Assembly (NCBI GenBank): GCA_003485715.1
Contig: DNIF01000268.1
Span: 1 to 7,199, forward strand
From: Gammaproteobacteria bacterium
Lineage (GTDB): Bacteria > Pseudomonadota > Gammaproteobacteria > UBA7966
Length of the DNA stretch: 7,199 nucleotides
Direction of reading: 5' to 3'
Shown: in pieces, positions 1 through 6,338 of the stretch
Position numbering within the stretch: position 1 is the stretch's first letter
Layout: every line of letters begins with the position of its first letter
Notes under the pieces: model-generated
The model's database searches: none
What the model saw: the letters and a program-made list of their open reading frames with translations, nothing else
What the model was told of the DNA's origin: nothing
Position numbers and translations under genes: made by a program

Positions 1-1780
1 GTACCGCGCGGTAGGGCGCAGCGCCATCCAGTGCCACCGCCGTGAGCAAGGAGGACTGGAACCAGCCACGGTGCTGATCGCTGCCCTCGAGGTAGAGATC
101 GGCAGGCCAGACGAGGCCGTCCCGTTCGCGCAGCACGGCCGCGTGCGTGACACCGGAGTCGAACCATACATCGAGGGTGTCAGTAACCTTGCAGTAGCGC
201 GCGGCCTCCTCGCCCAGCAGTTCTTCCGGATCGATGTCGTCCCAGGCGTCGATGCCGTCGCGAGCGACCCGCAGGGCAACCTGCTCGATGAGCTCGGATG
301 ATCGTGGGTGGGGCTCGCCCGTCTCACGGTCTACCAGAAGCGCGATGGGCACACCCCAGCTCCGTTGACGCGAGATGCACCAGTCCGGTCGGTTGGCAAT
401 CATGCCGCGGATCCGCTCCTCGCCCCAGCTCGGGGTCCAGCGTACTGAGGCCGCAGCAGCGAGGGCGTCCTCGCGCAGGAGGCGACCATCCATGGCTACG
501 AACCACTGCGGCGTCGCGCGGAAGATGATGGGCGTCTTGTGGCGCCAGCAGTGGGGATAGCTGTGGGTGAGTCTGCGGTGATGCAGCAGCGTGCCGGCTG
601 CCTGCAAGGCTTCGATGATGGGTTCATTCGCCCGCATGACGTGCAGCCCGCCCACCACCGGAGTGCCGCTGCGGAACATGCCGTCATCGCCCACCGGGTT
701 GTCGATCGCAAGCCCGTAGCGCACCCCGACGAGGTAGTCGTCCTGACCATGCCCCGGTGCGGTGTGCACGGCGCCCGTGCCCGCATCCACCGTGACATGC
801 TCGCCCAACACCACCGGCACGCGACGGTCCTCGTAGGGATGGGCAAGCTCCAGCCCCTCGAGCAGACTGCCCTCGGCGTAGCCAGCGACCTGGTAACGCT
901 CGATACCGTAGCGCCCGAGGACATCCTCCATCAGCGCCCTGGCCAGCAGCAGTTGCACGACCCGCCCCTCGCGCTCGCCTTCAACGAGCACGTACTCCAG
1001 CGTCGGATTCAGGGAGACGGCCTGATTGGCCGGCAATGTCCATGGGGTGGTGGTCCAGATCGGCAGCCATACGTCGCCACTCGGGGGGCCGGCCGGCGAG
1101 ACATGCAGTCGCTCCGCCAGCAGGGCCGTGTCACAGAAGCGGAAGGCGACATCGATGGCCGGCGACTGGCGATTCTCGTATTCGACCTCGGCCTCCGCCA
1201 GAGCGGAGCCACAGTCGAGGCACCAGTGCACGGGTTTGACTCCCGCGATGAGATGCCCACTGTCGACGAGGCGCCCCAGTGCGCGCAGGATCCCGGCCTC
1301 GACCACTGGGTCCATCGTGCGGTAGGGATTGCCCCAATCGCCAAGAACACCCAGACGAATGAAATCGCCACGCTGGCGCTCTACCTGCTCCGCAGCGTAG
1401 GCACGGCAGGCCCGCCTGAAGGCACGGCGATCAGCGTGGACTGCACGCCCGAGCTTCTTCTCGACCGCGAGTTCTATGGGCAGGCCATGACAATCCCAGC
1501 CTGGCACATAAGGGGCATCCAGACCGTCGAGGTTCTTAACCTTGACGATGATGTCCTTCAGGATCTTGTTGACCGCATGCCCGATGTGGATATCGCCATT
1601 GGCGTAAGGCGGCCCATCGTGCAGTACGAACACCGGCCGGCCGGCCCGTTCCCGGCGCAAGCGGCCATAGAGGTCGAGCGCGTCCCAGCGCGCGAGCAGC
1701 GTCGGCTCCCGATCCGGCAGGTTGGCCTTCATGGCGAAATCGGTCTGCGGAAGGTTGAGGGTGTTCTTGTAGTCGGCCAC
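1..1780 (-). CDS. ileS: Isoleucyl-tRNA synthetase, N-terminal 593 residues (cut at left edge)
   Basis: This class I aminoacyl-tRNA synthetase charges tRNA-Ile with isoleucine in the cytoplasm and hydrolyses mischarged Val-tRNA-Ile. The minus strand is open from base 1780 to the window edge. The product opens (V/M)ADYKNTLNLP, like E. coli IleS (MSDYKSTLNLP). Visible landmarks are the HIGH signature at residues 65-68 (GDIHIGHAVNK), VPGWDCHGLPIE at 92-103, the CP1 editing domain with WTTTPWTLP at 242-250 and GTGAVHTAPGHGQDDY at 334-349, CWRHKTPIIFRATPQWF at 411-427, DVWFDSG at 537-543 and LEGSDQHRGWF at 564-574. The KMSKS loop, anticodon-binding region and C-terminal zinc site lie outside; the E. 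coli protein has 938 residues. The start is GTG: an in-frame TGA lies 12 codons upstream with no other start between, and GGGAG sits 7 bases ahead. It is the last visible gene of the murJ-ribF-ileS unit, 191 bases after ribF. No frameshift is seen. Identity is certain. Confidence 0.98.
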   Translation of the reverse strand, partial: MADYKNTLNLPQTDFAMKANLPDREPTLLARWDALDLYGRLRRERAGRPVFVLHDGPPYANGDIHIGHAVNKILKDIIVKVKNLDGLDAPYVPGWDCHGLPIELAVEKKLGRAVHADRRAFRRACRAYAAEQVERQRGDFIRLGVLGDWGNPYRTMDPVVEAGILRALGRLVDSGHLIAGVKPVHWCLDCGSALAEAEVEYENRQSPAIDVAFRFCDTALLAERLHVSPAGPPSGDVWLPIWTTTPWTLPANQAVSLNPTLEYVLVEGEREGRVVQLLLARALMEDVLGRYGIERYQVAGYAEGSLLEGLELAHPYEDRRVPVVLGEHVTVDAGTGAVHTAPGHGQDDYLVGVRYGLAIDNPVGDDGMFRSGTPVVGGLHVMRANEPIIEALQAAGTLLHHRRLTHSYPHCWRHKTPIIFRATPQWFVAMDGRLLREDALAAAASVRWTPSWGEERIRGMIANRPDWCISRQRSWGVPIALLVDRETGEPHPRSSELIEQVALRVARDGIDAWDDIDPEELLGEEAARYCKVTDTLDVWFDSGVTHAAVLRERDGLVWPADLYLEGSDQHRGWFQSSLLTAVALDGAAPYRAV

Positions 1781-1971
1781 CGGAGGGCTCCCGTTGCAGG
1801 CAGCGGTTCAGGGCCGCCGGGGCCAGTTAGTGCAAAGGCCTCCCGGGGCCCGGCATGGGGAGCACTCGCTGCGTGGGCGGGTGCGATCCATGCGGGCGCA
1901 GAGTTTAGCGCCTCGGGGGCCTCGCGCGGAGACTGCCGATGCTTCCAGGCAGGCAAAGGACGCCCGGGCAG
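1781..1971 (-). other. 191-base ribF-ileS spacer / ileS leader
   Basis: No gene is supported here. Read on the minus strand, it contains a possible imperfect GC-rich hairpin at about 1816-1854: GCCGGG pairs with CCCGGC, plus two further pairs past a bulge, around a loop containing TTTGCACTAACT. The alternative pairing GGCC/GGCC uses some of the same bases. A -10-like TAAACT lies at 1907-1902 but has no recognisable -35 at 16-18 bases, so no promoter is called. There is no T-run that would make a clear intrinsic terminator after ribF. A reading frame crosses the spacer from 1956 and runs into ileS out of frame; it is rich in proline and alanine and looks like chance. Confidence 0.45.
1788..1792 (-). 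promoter_or_regulatory. Shine-Dalgarno of ileS
   Basis: Read on the minus strand, GGGAG stands 7 bases before the GTG at 1780-1778. It supports GTG as the ileS start. The next possible in-frame start, an ATG at codon 17, would remove the conserved N-terminus shared with E. coli IleS. Confidence 0.65.
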
Positions 1972-2940
1972 TCATGCCACCGGGAAGCTCGGCATCAGGT
2001 CCGGCCGAGGATGAGTCGTGAACCAGTCCCGGGCAGCACGCAGATCATCGTGCATGCGGGAGACGAGCGCCGCGAGGCTCTTCATCGCCGCGTCGGGACG
2101 CAGACGCACGCCGAAGGTCACGGTGAGCTTGCGCCCATAGCAGTCGCCTGCCCAGTCGATGACATGCACTTCCACGACCTGACGGCGACCATCGACAACG
2201 GGCCGCTTGCCCACGTAGGCAAGCGCGGCGTGCCTGCTGCCGTCTGCGGAAAGACCATCGACCCAGGCCGTGAATATCCCCTCGAGGGGGAGACGGAAGG
2301 CCCCCAGCGCGAGATTGGCCGTGGGGAAACCCAGAGTGCGACCGATGCGATCACCCATGACGACGCGGCCGCGAATGCGGTAGTGGCGTCCGAGCAGGAG
2401 ACGTGCCGTATCCAGCGCACCTGTCCGCAGGGCCTCGCGCACGCGCGTGCTGCTCACCCGCTCGTGACCGATCCGGTGCGTGGGTGCGCACATCACGCGG
2501 AAGCCACAGCGCTCACCCAGCGTGCTCAACAAATGAAAATCTCCACCCCGAGCGTGACCAAAACGGAAATCATCCCCGACGAGTACCAGACCCGCCGCCA
2601 ATTGCGCCACCAGATGTCGTTCGATGAAGGCATCGGCCGATAGGGCGGCGAACCGAGCGTCGAAGCGCAACACCATGACGCCATCGACGCCGGCATCGGC
2701 GAGCAGACTGAGCTTCTGGTCCAGTGGCGTGATGCGCTCCAGCAATTCTGGACGCGCAAAATACTCGCGCGGCTGCGGCTCGAAGCAGATCACGACAGCG
2801 GGCTGTCCCTCGCTCAGCGCAAGGGCCCGTAGTTGTGCGAGCACGGCTCGATGGCCGCGGTGCACGCCATCGAAGTTGCCAATCGTCACGATCGGGCGAT
2901 GACCGCCAAAGGGGCGGTGAGAGGAGCGAAAGATCTTCAT
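1972..2940 (-). CDS. ribF: Bifunctional riboflavin kinase / FAD synthetase RibF
   Basis: RibF converts riboflavin to FMN (kinase) and then FMN to FAD (adenylyltransferase) in the cytoplasm. The 322 residues compare with 313 in E. coli. The N-terminal nucleotidyltransferase domain shows GNFDGVHRGH at 21-30 (the HxGH-type site), FEPQP at 53-57, FDARFAAL at 93-100, VGDDFRFG at 121-128 and SSTRVR at 163-168. The C-terminal riboflavin kinase domain shows GRVVMGDRIGRTLGFPTANL at 191-210, with the nucleotide-binding GFPTAN motif, then EVHVIDW at 257-263 with the likely catalytic Glu257. The segment that reads NIGTRPTV in E. coli is YVGKRPVV here (242-249), keeping Gly and Arg-Pro. The ATG start overlaps the murJ stop as ATGA. 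There is no good Shine-Dalgarno of its own, so translation is probably coupled to murJ. The 191-base gap to ileS contrasts with this tight join. Confidence 0.97.
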   Translation of the reverse strand: MKIFRSSHRPFGGHRPIVTIGNFDGVHRGHRAVLAQLRALALSEGQPAVVICFEPQPREYFARPELLERITPLDQKLSLLADAGVDGVMVLRFDARFAALSADAFIERHLVAQLAAGLVLVGDDFRFGHARGGDFHLLSTLGERCGFRVMCAPTHRIGHERVSSTRVREALRTGALDTARLLLGRHYRIRGRVVMGDRIGRTLGFPTANLALGAFRLPLEGIFTAWVDGLSADGSRHAALAYVGKRPVVDGRRQVVEVHVIDWAGDCYGRKLTVTFGVRLRPDAAMKSLAALVSRMHDDLRAARDWFTTHPRPDLMPSFPVA

Positions 2941-4577
2941 GGTGGCGAATCAGGCAGGTGATGGTTGGCAGACAACCGCGGGGACGAAGGACGCCATCCC
3001 AGCAAGAACAGCGTGATGGCGTAGGTGGTAAGGCCGGCTGCGATGCAGACGAGCAGGGTCATCAGCCGGTGGCCATGATCGGCCACCAGCCAGAACTCCT
3101 CGGGCGGCAGCAGCCAGGCCAGCGACACCCCCATGACCAGACTTGCCAGCAGAGGACGGCCGATCGCCTCAACCTGCCGCCCCACCCAGGGCACATAGCC
3201 GGACACCATGAGCAGGAGGAGCAGGGTCAGCGCCTGCACGAAGCCCGTGAGCGTGGCGGCGAGGGCAACGCCAACATGCCCAAGCGCACCGGCCAGGGGA
3301 AGGATCAGCGCCAGATGCAACAGCGGCAATAGAGCACCCAGCACCAGCAGGTGGCGCATGGCTACCCGGTTCAAGGCAGCTGGCAACAATACCCGAGCGA
3401 CACACAGGGGCAGGACACCAGGCGCGAAGGCTGCCAGGGCATGCGCGGCGGCGAGGGCGTCGCCTGAACCCAACGCGCCATGCTGAAACAGCGCGGCCAC
3501 CACCGGTGTGGCCAGAAGCGTAAGCCCGACGGCCGCAGGCAGGGCGACCAGCCAAGTGAGGTCCAGGGCTGCATCAACATTCGCCGTCCAAAGACGACGG
3601 TCGAGCGCGGGCGCCGTCAAACGGGGCAGGAGTACTGCGGCGAGCCCACCGGCGATAAGCGCAAGCGGGAATTCGACCAGCCGCTCGGCGAAGTACAACC
3701 AGGCGAGACTGCCCGGCAGCAGCGTCGAGGCGACGACCGTCGCCACCACGAGATTCAGCTGTACGACCGACGCATTCAGCACACTCACCACGAAGCGCGC
3801 CCGACCACGTGCGCTGGAACGGTTCGAGGCGGGCTGCGAATCGATCTCGGCGGCCTCGGACCAGAGGGCCTCTGCGGCCGGCGCATCGTCTGTCCAGCCT
3901 CCGCGACGGCGGCGGCGCCAGACGGCAAACGACAACCAGGCCACCTGCAGGACGGCACCTGCGGCCACGGCCTGCGCCAACGTATGGGCGCGCCCAACCG
4001 CATCCGCCACCGGCGCGAACAGAAAGGCCCCGAGCATTGCCAGATTGAGGATGAGCGGTGCCGCAGCCACAGCGCGAAACCAGCCACGCGCATTGAGCCC
4101 CGCCGCCAGCACCGCCGTGACCGCTGACAGGGCGAGGTAGGGCCACATGGTGAGCAGCAGCTCTGCGGCCAGCGGACGCGGATCGGTGCCTGGATCCCCC
4201 AGCGGCCGCGCCCCACTCCCCAGCCCCGGGGCGAGACCGGCCACGAACAGGGGTGCGAGGGCCGGCCCGGCCAGCATGAACACGACACCAAGGGCGGTGG
4301 CGTGGCGCAACCAGCGGGCAATCCGGCGCCGCGCGACCGCCGCCCCCGAATGCGTCGCGGTGCGCACCAGCGGCGGGACGAGGCCCTGGGCGAGCACACC
4401 CTCCGCGAGCAATCGCCGGAACAGATTGGGCAACCGGAAGGCGACGACGAAGGCCTCGGCCGTCGAACCGGCCCCAAGTGCATGGGCGACCAGCGCATCG
4501 CGCAGGAAACCGAGCAGCCTCGAGGCCAGCGTGAGCACACTGGTCGAGGCGGCCGCTCGCAACAGTTCCCCGTTCAC
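2937..4577 (-). CDS. murJ: Lipid II flippase MurJ (MviN family, MOP superfamily)
   Basis: MurJ moves undecaprenyl-linked peptidoglycan precursor (lipid II) across the inner membrane. The 546-residue product is almost wholly hydrophobic helices and aligns from its first residues with E. coli MurJ (511 residues, 14 membrane segments). SRLLGFLRDALVA at 19-31 carries Arg20 and Arg26, matching E. coli Arg18 and Arg24; FRLPNLFRRLLAEG at 47-60 and YFAERLVEFP at 295-304, with Arg299 matching Arg270, are also conserved. The essential Asp39 of E. coli aligns with Glu41, a conservative change. Two loops are longer than in E. coli: about 9-10 residues more near 117-136, and about 18 more between helices 6 and 7 (221-262, starting with five arginines). 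The start is GTG, the only start after an in-frame TAA eight codons upstream; a G-run just ahead is a weak Shine-Dalgarno. The gene heads the murJ-ribF-ileS unit. Confidence 0.97.
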   Translation of the reverse strand: MNGELLRAAASTSVLTLASRLLGFLRDALVAHALGAGSTAEAFVVAFRLPNLFRRLLAEGVLAQGLVPPLVRTATHSGAAVARRRIARWLRHATALGVVFMLAGPALAPLFVAGLAPGLGSGARPLGDPGTDPRPLAAELLLTMWPYLALSAVTAVLAAGLNARGWFRAVAAAPLILNLAMLGAFLFAPVADAVGRAHTLAQAVAAGAVLQVAWLSFAVWRRRRRGGWTDDAPAAEALWSEAAEIDSQPASNRSSARGRARFVVSVLNASVVQLNLVVATVVASTLLPGSLAWLYFAERLVEFPLALIAGGLAAVLLPRLTAPALDRRLWTANVDAALDLTWLVALPAAVGLTLLATPVVAALFQHGALGSGDALAAAHALAAFAPGVLPLCVARVLLPAALNRVAMRHLLVLGALLPLLHLALILPLAGALGHVGVALAATLTGFVQALTLLLLLMVSGYVPWVGRQVEAIGRPLLASLVMGVSLAWLLPPEEFWLVADHGHRLMTLLVCIAAGLTTYAITLFLLGWRPSSPRLSANHHLPDSPP

Positions 4578-4676
4578 GCGCCCCCCACGGGCACCGGAGT
4601 CTTACCGGGCTGGATAGTGGCGCAGACGCCCAGGGCGACAGCGGCAGGGGTACGGAACATCTGCGGCCAGGCCGCA

Positions 4677-4705
4677 TTGACAGCCTGCTGATCGCAACGC
4701 AGACT
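4677..4705 (+). promoter_or_regulatory. Candidate sigma-70 promoter of rpsT
   Basis: A perfect -35 hexamer TTGACA lies at 4677-4682. After a 17-base spacer comes CAGACT at 4700-4705, which matches TATAAT at three positions including the conserved second A and last T. Transcription would start near 4712 and give a leader of about 36 bases before the rpsT TTG. The -10 falls inside a 13-base dyad at 4697-4709. The -35 and spacing are strong and the -10 is weak. No convincing promoter for murJ was found on the opposite strand of the same 170-base divergent region. Confidence 0.6.
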
Positions 4706-4734
4706 GCGTGGCTTCGTTTTCTGCCCGCAACTAC

Positions 4735-4740
4735 AGGAGA
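4735..4740 (+). promoter_or_regulatory. Shine-Dalgarno of rpsT (fixes the TTG start)
   Basis: AGGAGA is a strong match to the 16S rRNA tail and stands 7 bases before the TTG at 4748. It supports TTG as the true start. The ATG at 4740-4742 overlaps this site, is in another frame, and has no Shine-Dalgarno at a workable distance. Confidence 0.85.
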
Positions 4741-4747
4741 TGCCGTC

Positions 4748-5014
4748 TTGGCGAACTCGCCGCAGGCGCGCAAGCGCGCCATCCAGTCCGAAAAGCGCCG
4801 CCAGCACAACGCCAGCCGTCGCTCCATGCTGCGCACTTACCTGAAGAAGTGCCTCGTTTCCATTGCCAGCGGTGACCGCGACAGCGCCGTCAGTGCCTTC
4901 CAGATGGCGCAGTCGGTGGTTGATCGGCTCGCCCGGCAGGGCCTCATCCACAAGAACAAGGCGGCGCGTCACAAACAGCGCCTGAACGCCCGCATCAAGG
5001 CGATGGCCGCCTGA
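4748..5014 (+). CDS. rpsT: 30S ribosomal protein S20
   Basis: S20 binds 16S rRNA early in small-subunit assembly. The 88-residue product (E. coli 87) is highly basic and matches the family end to end: MANSPQARKRAIQSEKRRQ at 1-19, NASRRSMLRTYLKK at 21-34, then VDRLARQGLIHKNKAARHK at 58-76. The start codon is TTG, set by the strong AGGAGA upstream and by the conserved second and third residues Ala-Asn. E. coli rpsT is also known to start with UUG, and there S20 represses its own translation; the same control is inferred here, not shown. The gene is monocistronic, divergent from murJ and convergent with proB, with hairpins in the following spacer. Confidence 0.98.
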   Translation: MANSPQARKRAIQSEKRRQHNASRRSMLRTYLKKCLVSIASGDRDSAVSAFQMAQSVVDRLARQGLIHKNKAARHKQRLNARIKAMAA

Positions 5015-5021
5015 ATCCTGC

Positions 5022-5060
5022 TGTCTGAGCCCGGGCGTCTGTCGCCCGGGCGACAGACGC
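5022..5060 (+). terminator. GC-rich hairpin region after rpsT, with a 26-base palindrome; possible terminator
   Basis: Bases 5035-5060 form a perfect palindrome: arms GCGTCTGTCGC and GCGACAGACGC around CCGG, giving an 11-bp stem with a tetraloop. It begins 20 bases after the rpsT stop. A competing fold uses GTCTG (5023-5027) with CAGAC (5054-5058), and GCCCGGGC (5029-5036) with its second copy at 5044-5051. No T-run follows on either strand, so this is not a textbook intrinsic terminator. It could block 3' exonucleases or act as a weak two-way terminator between the convergent genes rpsT and proB. Confidence 0.45.
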
Positions 5061-5063
5061 AAC

Positions 5064-5090
5064 CCCGGGCCACGGTGGTTTCGGTCCGGG
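5064..5090. terminator. Second hairpin in the rpsT-proB convergent spacer
   Basis: CCCGGGCC at 5064-5071 can pair with GGTCCGGG at 5083-5090 through one G-U wobble, forming an 8-bp stem with an 11-base loop. It lies just past the 26-base palindrome, about 97 bases beyond the proB stop on the other strand. No T-run follows. A role in ending rpsT or obg-proB transcripts is plausible from position only. The rest of the spacer to 5186 shows further CCCGGG-type runs and no gene. Confidence 0.3.
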
Positions 5091-5186
5091 CTTGCTCCCG
5101 ACACTCGGCGTTGAGAAACCCGCCCCGGGCCCGGTGGCTGTATACATCCGCCCCTGCTCGCGTCCGCTCGTACCTCTGGCACGACG

Positions 5187-6338
5187 TCAGCCGACCACCA
5201 GATTGTCGCGGTGGATAATCTCGCGCTCGGCCACATAACCCAGGATCTCGCCGATTCGGTCGCTGGCCTGACCGCGAATGAGGCGCGTCTCCTCGGCGGA
5301 ATAATTCGCCAGACCGCGTGCAATCTCGCGCCCCTCCGGGTCGCGACAAACCACCAGTTCACCGCGCCGGAAATCGCCGGTTACTTCGGTGACGCCCACC
5401 GGCAACAGGCTGCGGCCGGCACTGCGAACCACGGCCGCAGCACCAGCGTCAAGCCGCAGTTCACCACGCACCTTGAGGCCGCCCGCAAGCCAGCGTTTGC
5501 GCGCGGCGACGCGCGTCTCACTCGGCACGAAGAGGGTCCCGACAGGCTCCGATCTCAGCACCCGAGGCACGGTACCGGGATCGCGACCCGAGGCGATAAC
5601 CGTAGCCGTACCCGAGCGCGCGGCCAGACGAGCCGCCGTCACCTTGGTGCGCATGCCACCCCGGCCCCAGGCGCCGCCCTCGCCGGCCATGGCATCCAGG
5701 CCCTGGGCATCGACCCCGGTCTCGGAGATGAGTCGTGCTTGCGGGTCCTCACGCGGGTCGCGGTCAAACATCCCGGCCTGGTCGGTCAGGATGACCAGCA
5801 AATCGGCCTCGATGAGATTGGCCACGAGGGCACTCAGGGTGTCGTTGTCGCCGAAGCGGATCTCATCCGTGGCGACGGTGTCGTTCTCGTTGATCACCGG
5901 CACCACCCGCGCCTCGAGCAGGGTGCGGAGGGTAATGCGGGCATTGAGATACCGCTGCCTATCGGACAAGTCCGCGTGGGTGAGCAGGATCTGCGCAGTC
6001 GGCAGCCCATGTCGCTGGAAGGCCGAGTCCCACGCCTGCACGAGACGACTTTGCCCCACTGCGGCGGCGGCCTGCAGGCGGTGCACTTCGGTCGGACGCC
6101 GACCCCAGCCCAGCCGCGCGACGCCCTCGGCCACGGCACCCGACGTGACTACGGCCACCTGACGCCCCGCCTCCACCAGTGCCGACACCTCGGCCACCCA
6201 ACCTGCCAGCAGTTCGTGCTGCAGCCCGCTGCCGTTGCAGGTGAGGACGGCACTACCGACCTTCAGGACGATCCGCCGCGCCTCGGCGAGGCGCTCGCGG
6301 GCGCGCGAAGGGCCGGGGGCGAGATCATGGCCGCTCAC
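5187..6338 (-). CDS. proB: Glutamate 5-kinase ProB
   Basis: ProB phosphorylates L-glutamate with ATP to L-glutamyl 5-phosphate, the first and usually proline-inhibited step of proline synthesis, in the cytoplasm. The 383-residue product (E. coli 367) has an amino-acid kinase domain followed by a PUA domain. Seen in order: IVLKVGSAVLT at 23-33 with Lys26, VVTSGAVAEGVARLGW at 63-78, LQAAAAVGQ at 88-96, VPVINENDTVATDEIRFGDN at 146-165, LTDQAGMFDRDP at 184-195 and GRGGMRTK at 225-232. The PUA domain spans about 281-370, and the tail HRDNLVV recalls the Pseudomonas protein. The start is GTG overlapping the obg stop as GTGA; no clear Shine-Dalgarno precedes it, so coupling to obg translation is likely. 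The N-terminal leader before the kinase core is somewhat longer than in E. coli. No proA is visible in the window. Confidence 0.97.
   Translation of the reverse strand: MSGHDLAPGPSRARERLAEARRIVLKVGSAVLTCNGSGLQHELLAGWVAEVSALVEAGRQVAVVTSGAVAEGVARLGWGRRPTEVHRLQAAAAVGQSRLVQAWDSAFQRHGLPTAQILLTHADLSDRQRYLNARITLRTLLEARVVPVINENDTVATDEIRFGDNDTLSALVANLIEADLLVILTDQAGMFDRDPREDPQARLISETGVDAQGLDAMAGEGGAWGRGGMRTKVTAARLAARSGTATVIASGRDPGTVPRVLRSEPVGTLFVPSETRVAARKRWLAGGLKVRGELRLDAGAAAVVRSAGRSLLPVGVTEVTGDFRRGELVVCRDPEGREIARGLANYSAEETRLIRGQASDRIGEILGYVAEREIIHRDNLVVG

Noticed and set aside
1729..1956. Possible leader peptide between ribF and ileS (75 codons, minus strand)
   Set aside because: It starts at TTG with no clear ribosome site, is Pro/Ala-rich, has no run of isoleucine codons that would suggest attenuation, and ends inside ileS out of frame.
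539..2014. A 491-codon open frame on the plus strand
   Set aside because: It is antisense to ileS, whose protein matches the family residue by residue. The plus-strand translation shows no domain I recognise and is typical of antisense frames in GC-rich DNA.
3574..4836. A 420-codon open frame on the minus strand crossing murJ and the divergent promoter region
   Set aside because: It runs in a different frame from murJ and antisense to the start of rpsT. The composition is Arg/Ala/Gly-rich with none of the membrane helices seen in the murJ frame.
4740..4844. ATG at 4740 as an alternative start or overlapping short gene at the head of rpsT
   Set aside because: It is out of frame with S20, overlaps the Shine-Dalgarno itself, and gives only 34 codons of unremarkable sequence.
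5139..5146. TGTATACA palindrome with a TATACA -10-like core
   Set aside because: Neither strand has a -35-like element at 16-18 bases. TTGAGA at 5111-5116 is 24 bases away, which is too far.
4574..5362. A 262-codon minus-strand frame through rpsT and its flanks
   Set aside because: It is antisense to rpsT and out of frame with proB and murJ, with no family resemblance. It arises from the GC-rich spacers.
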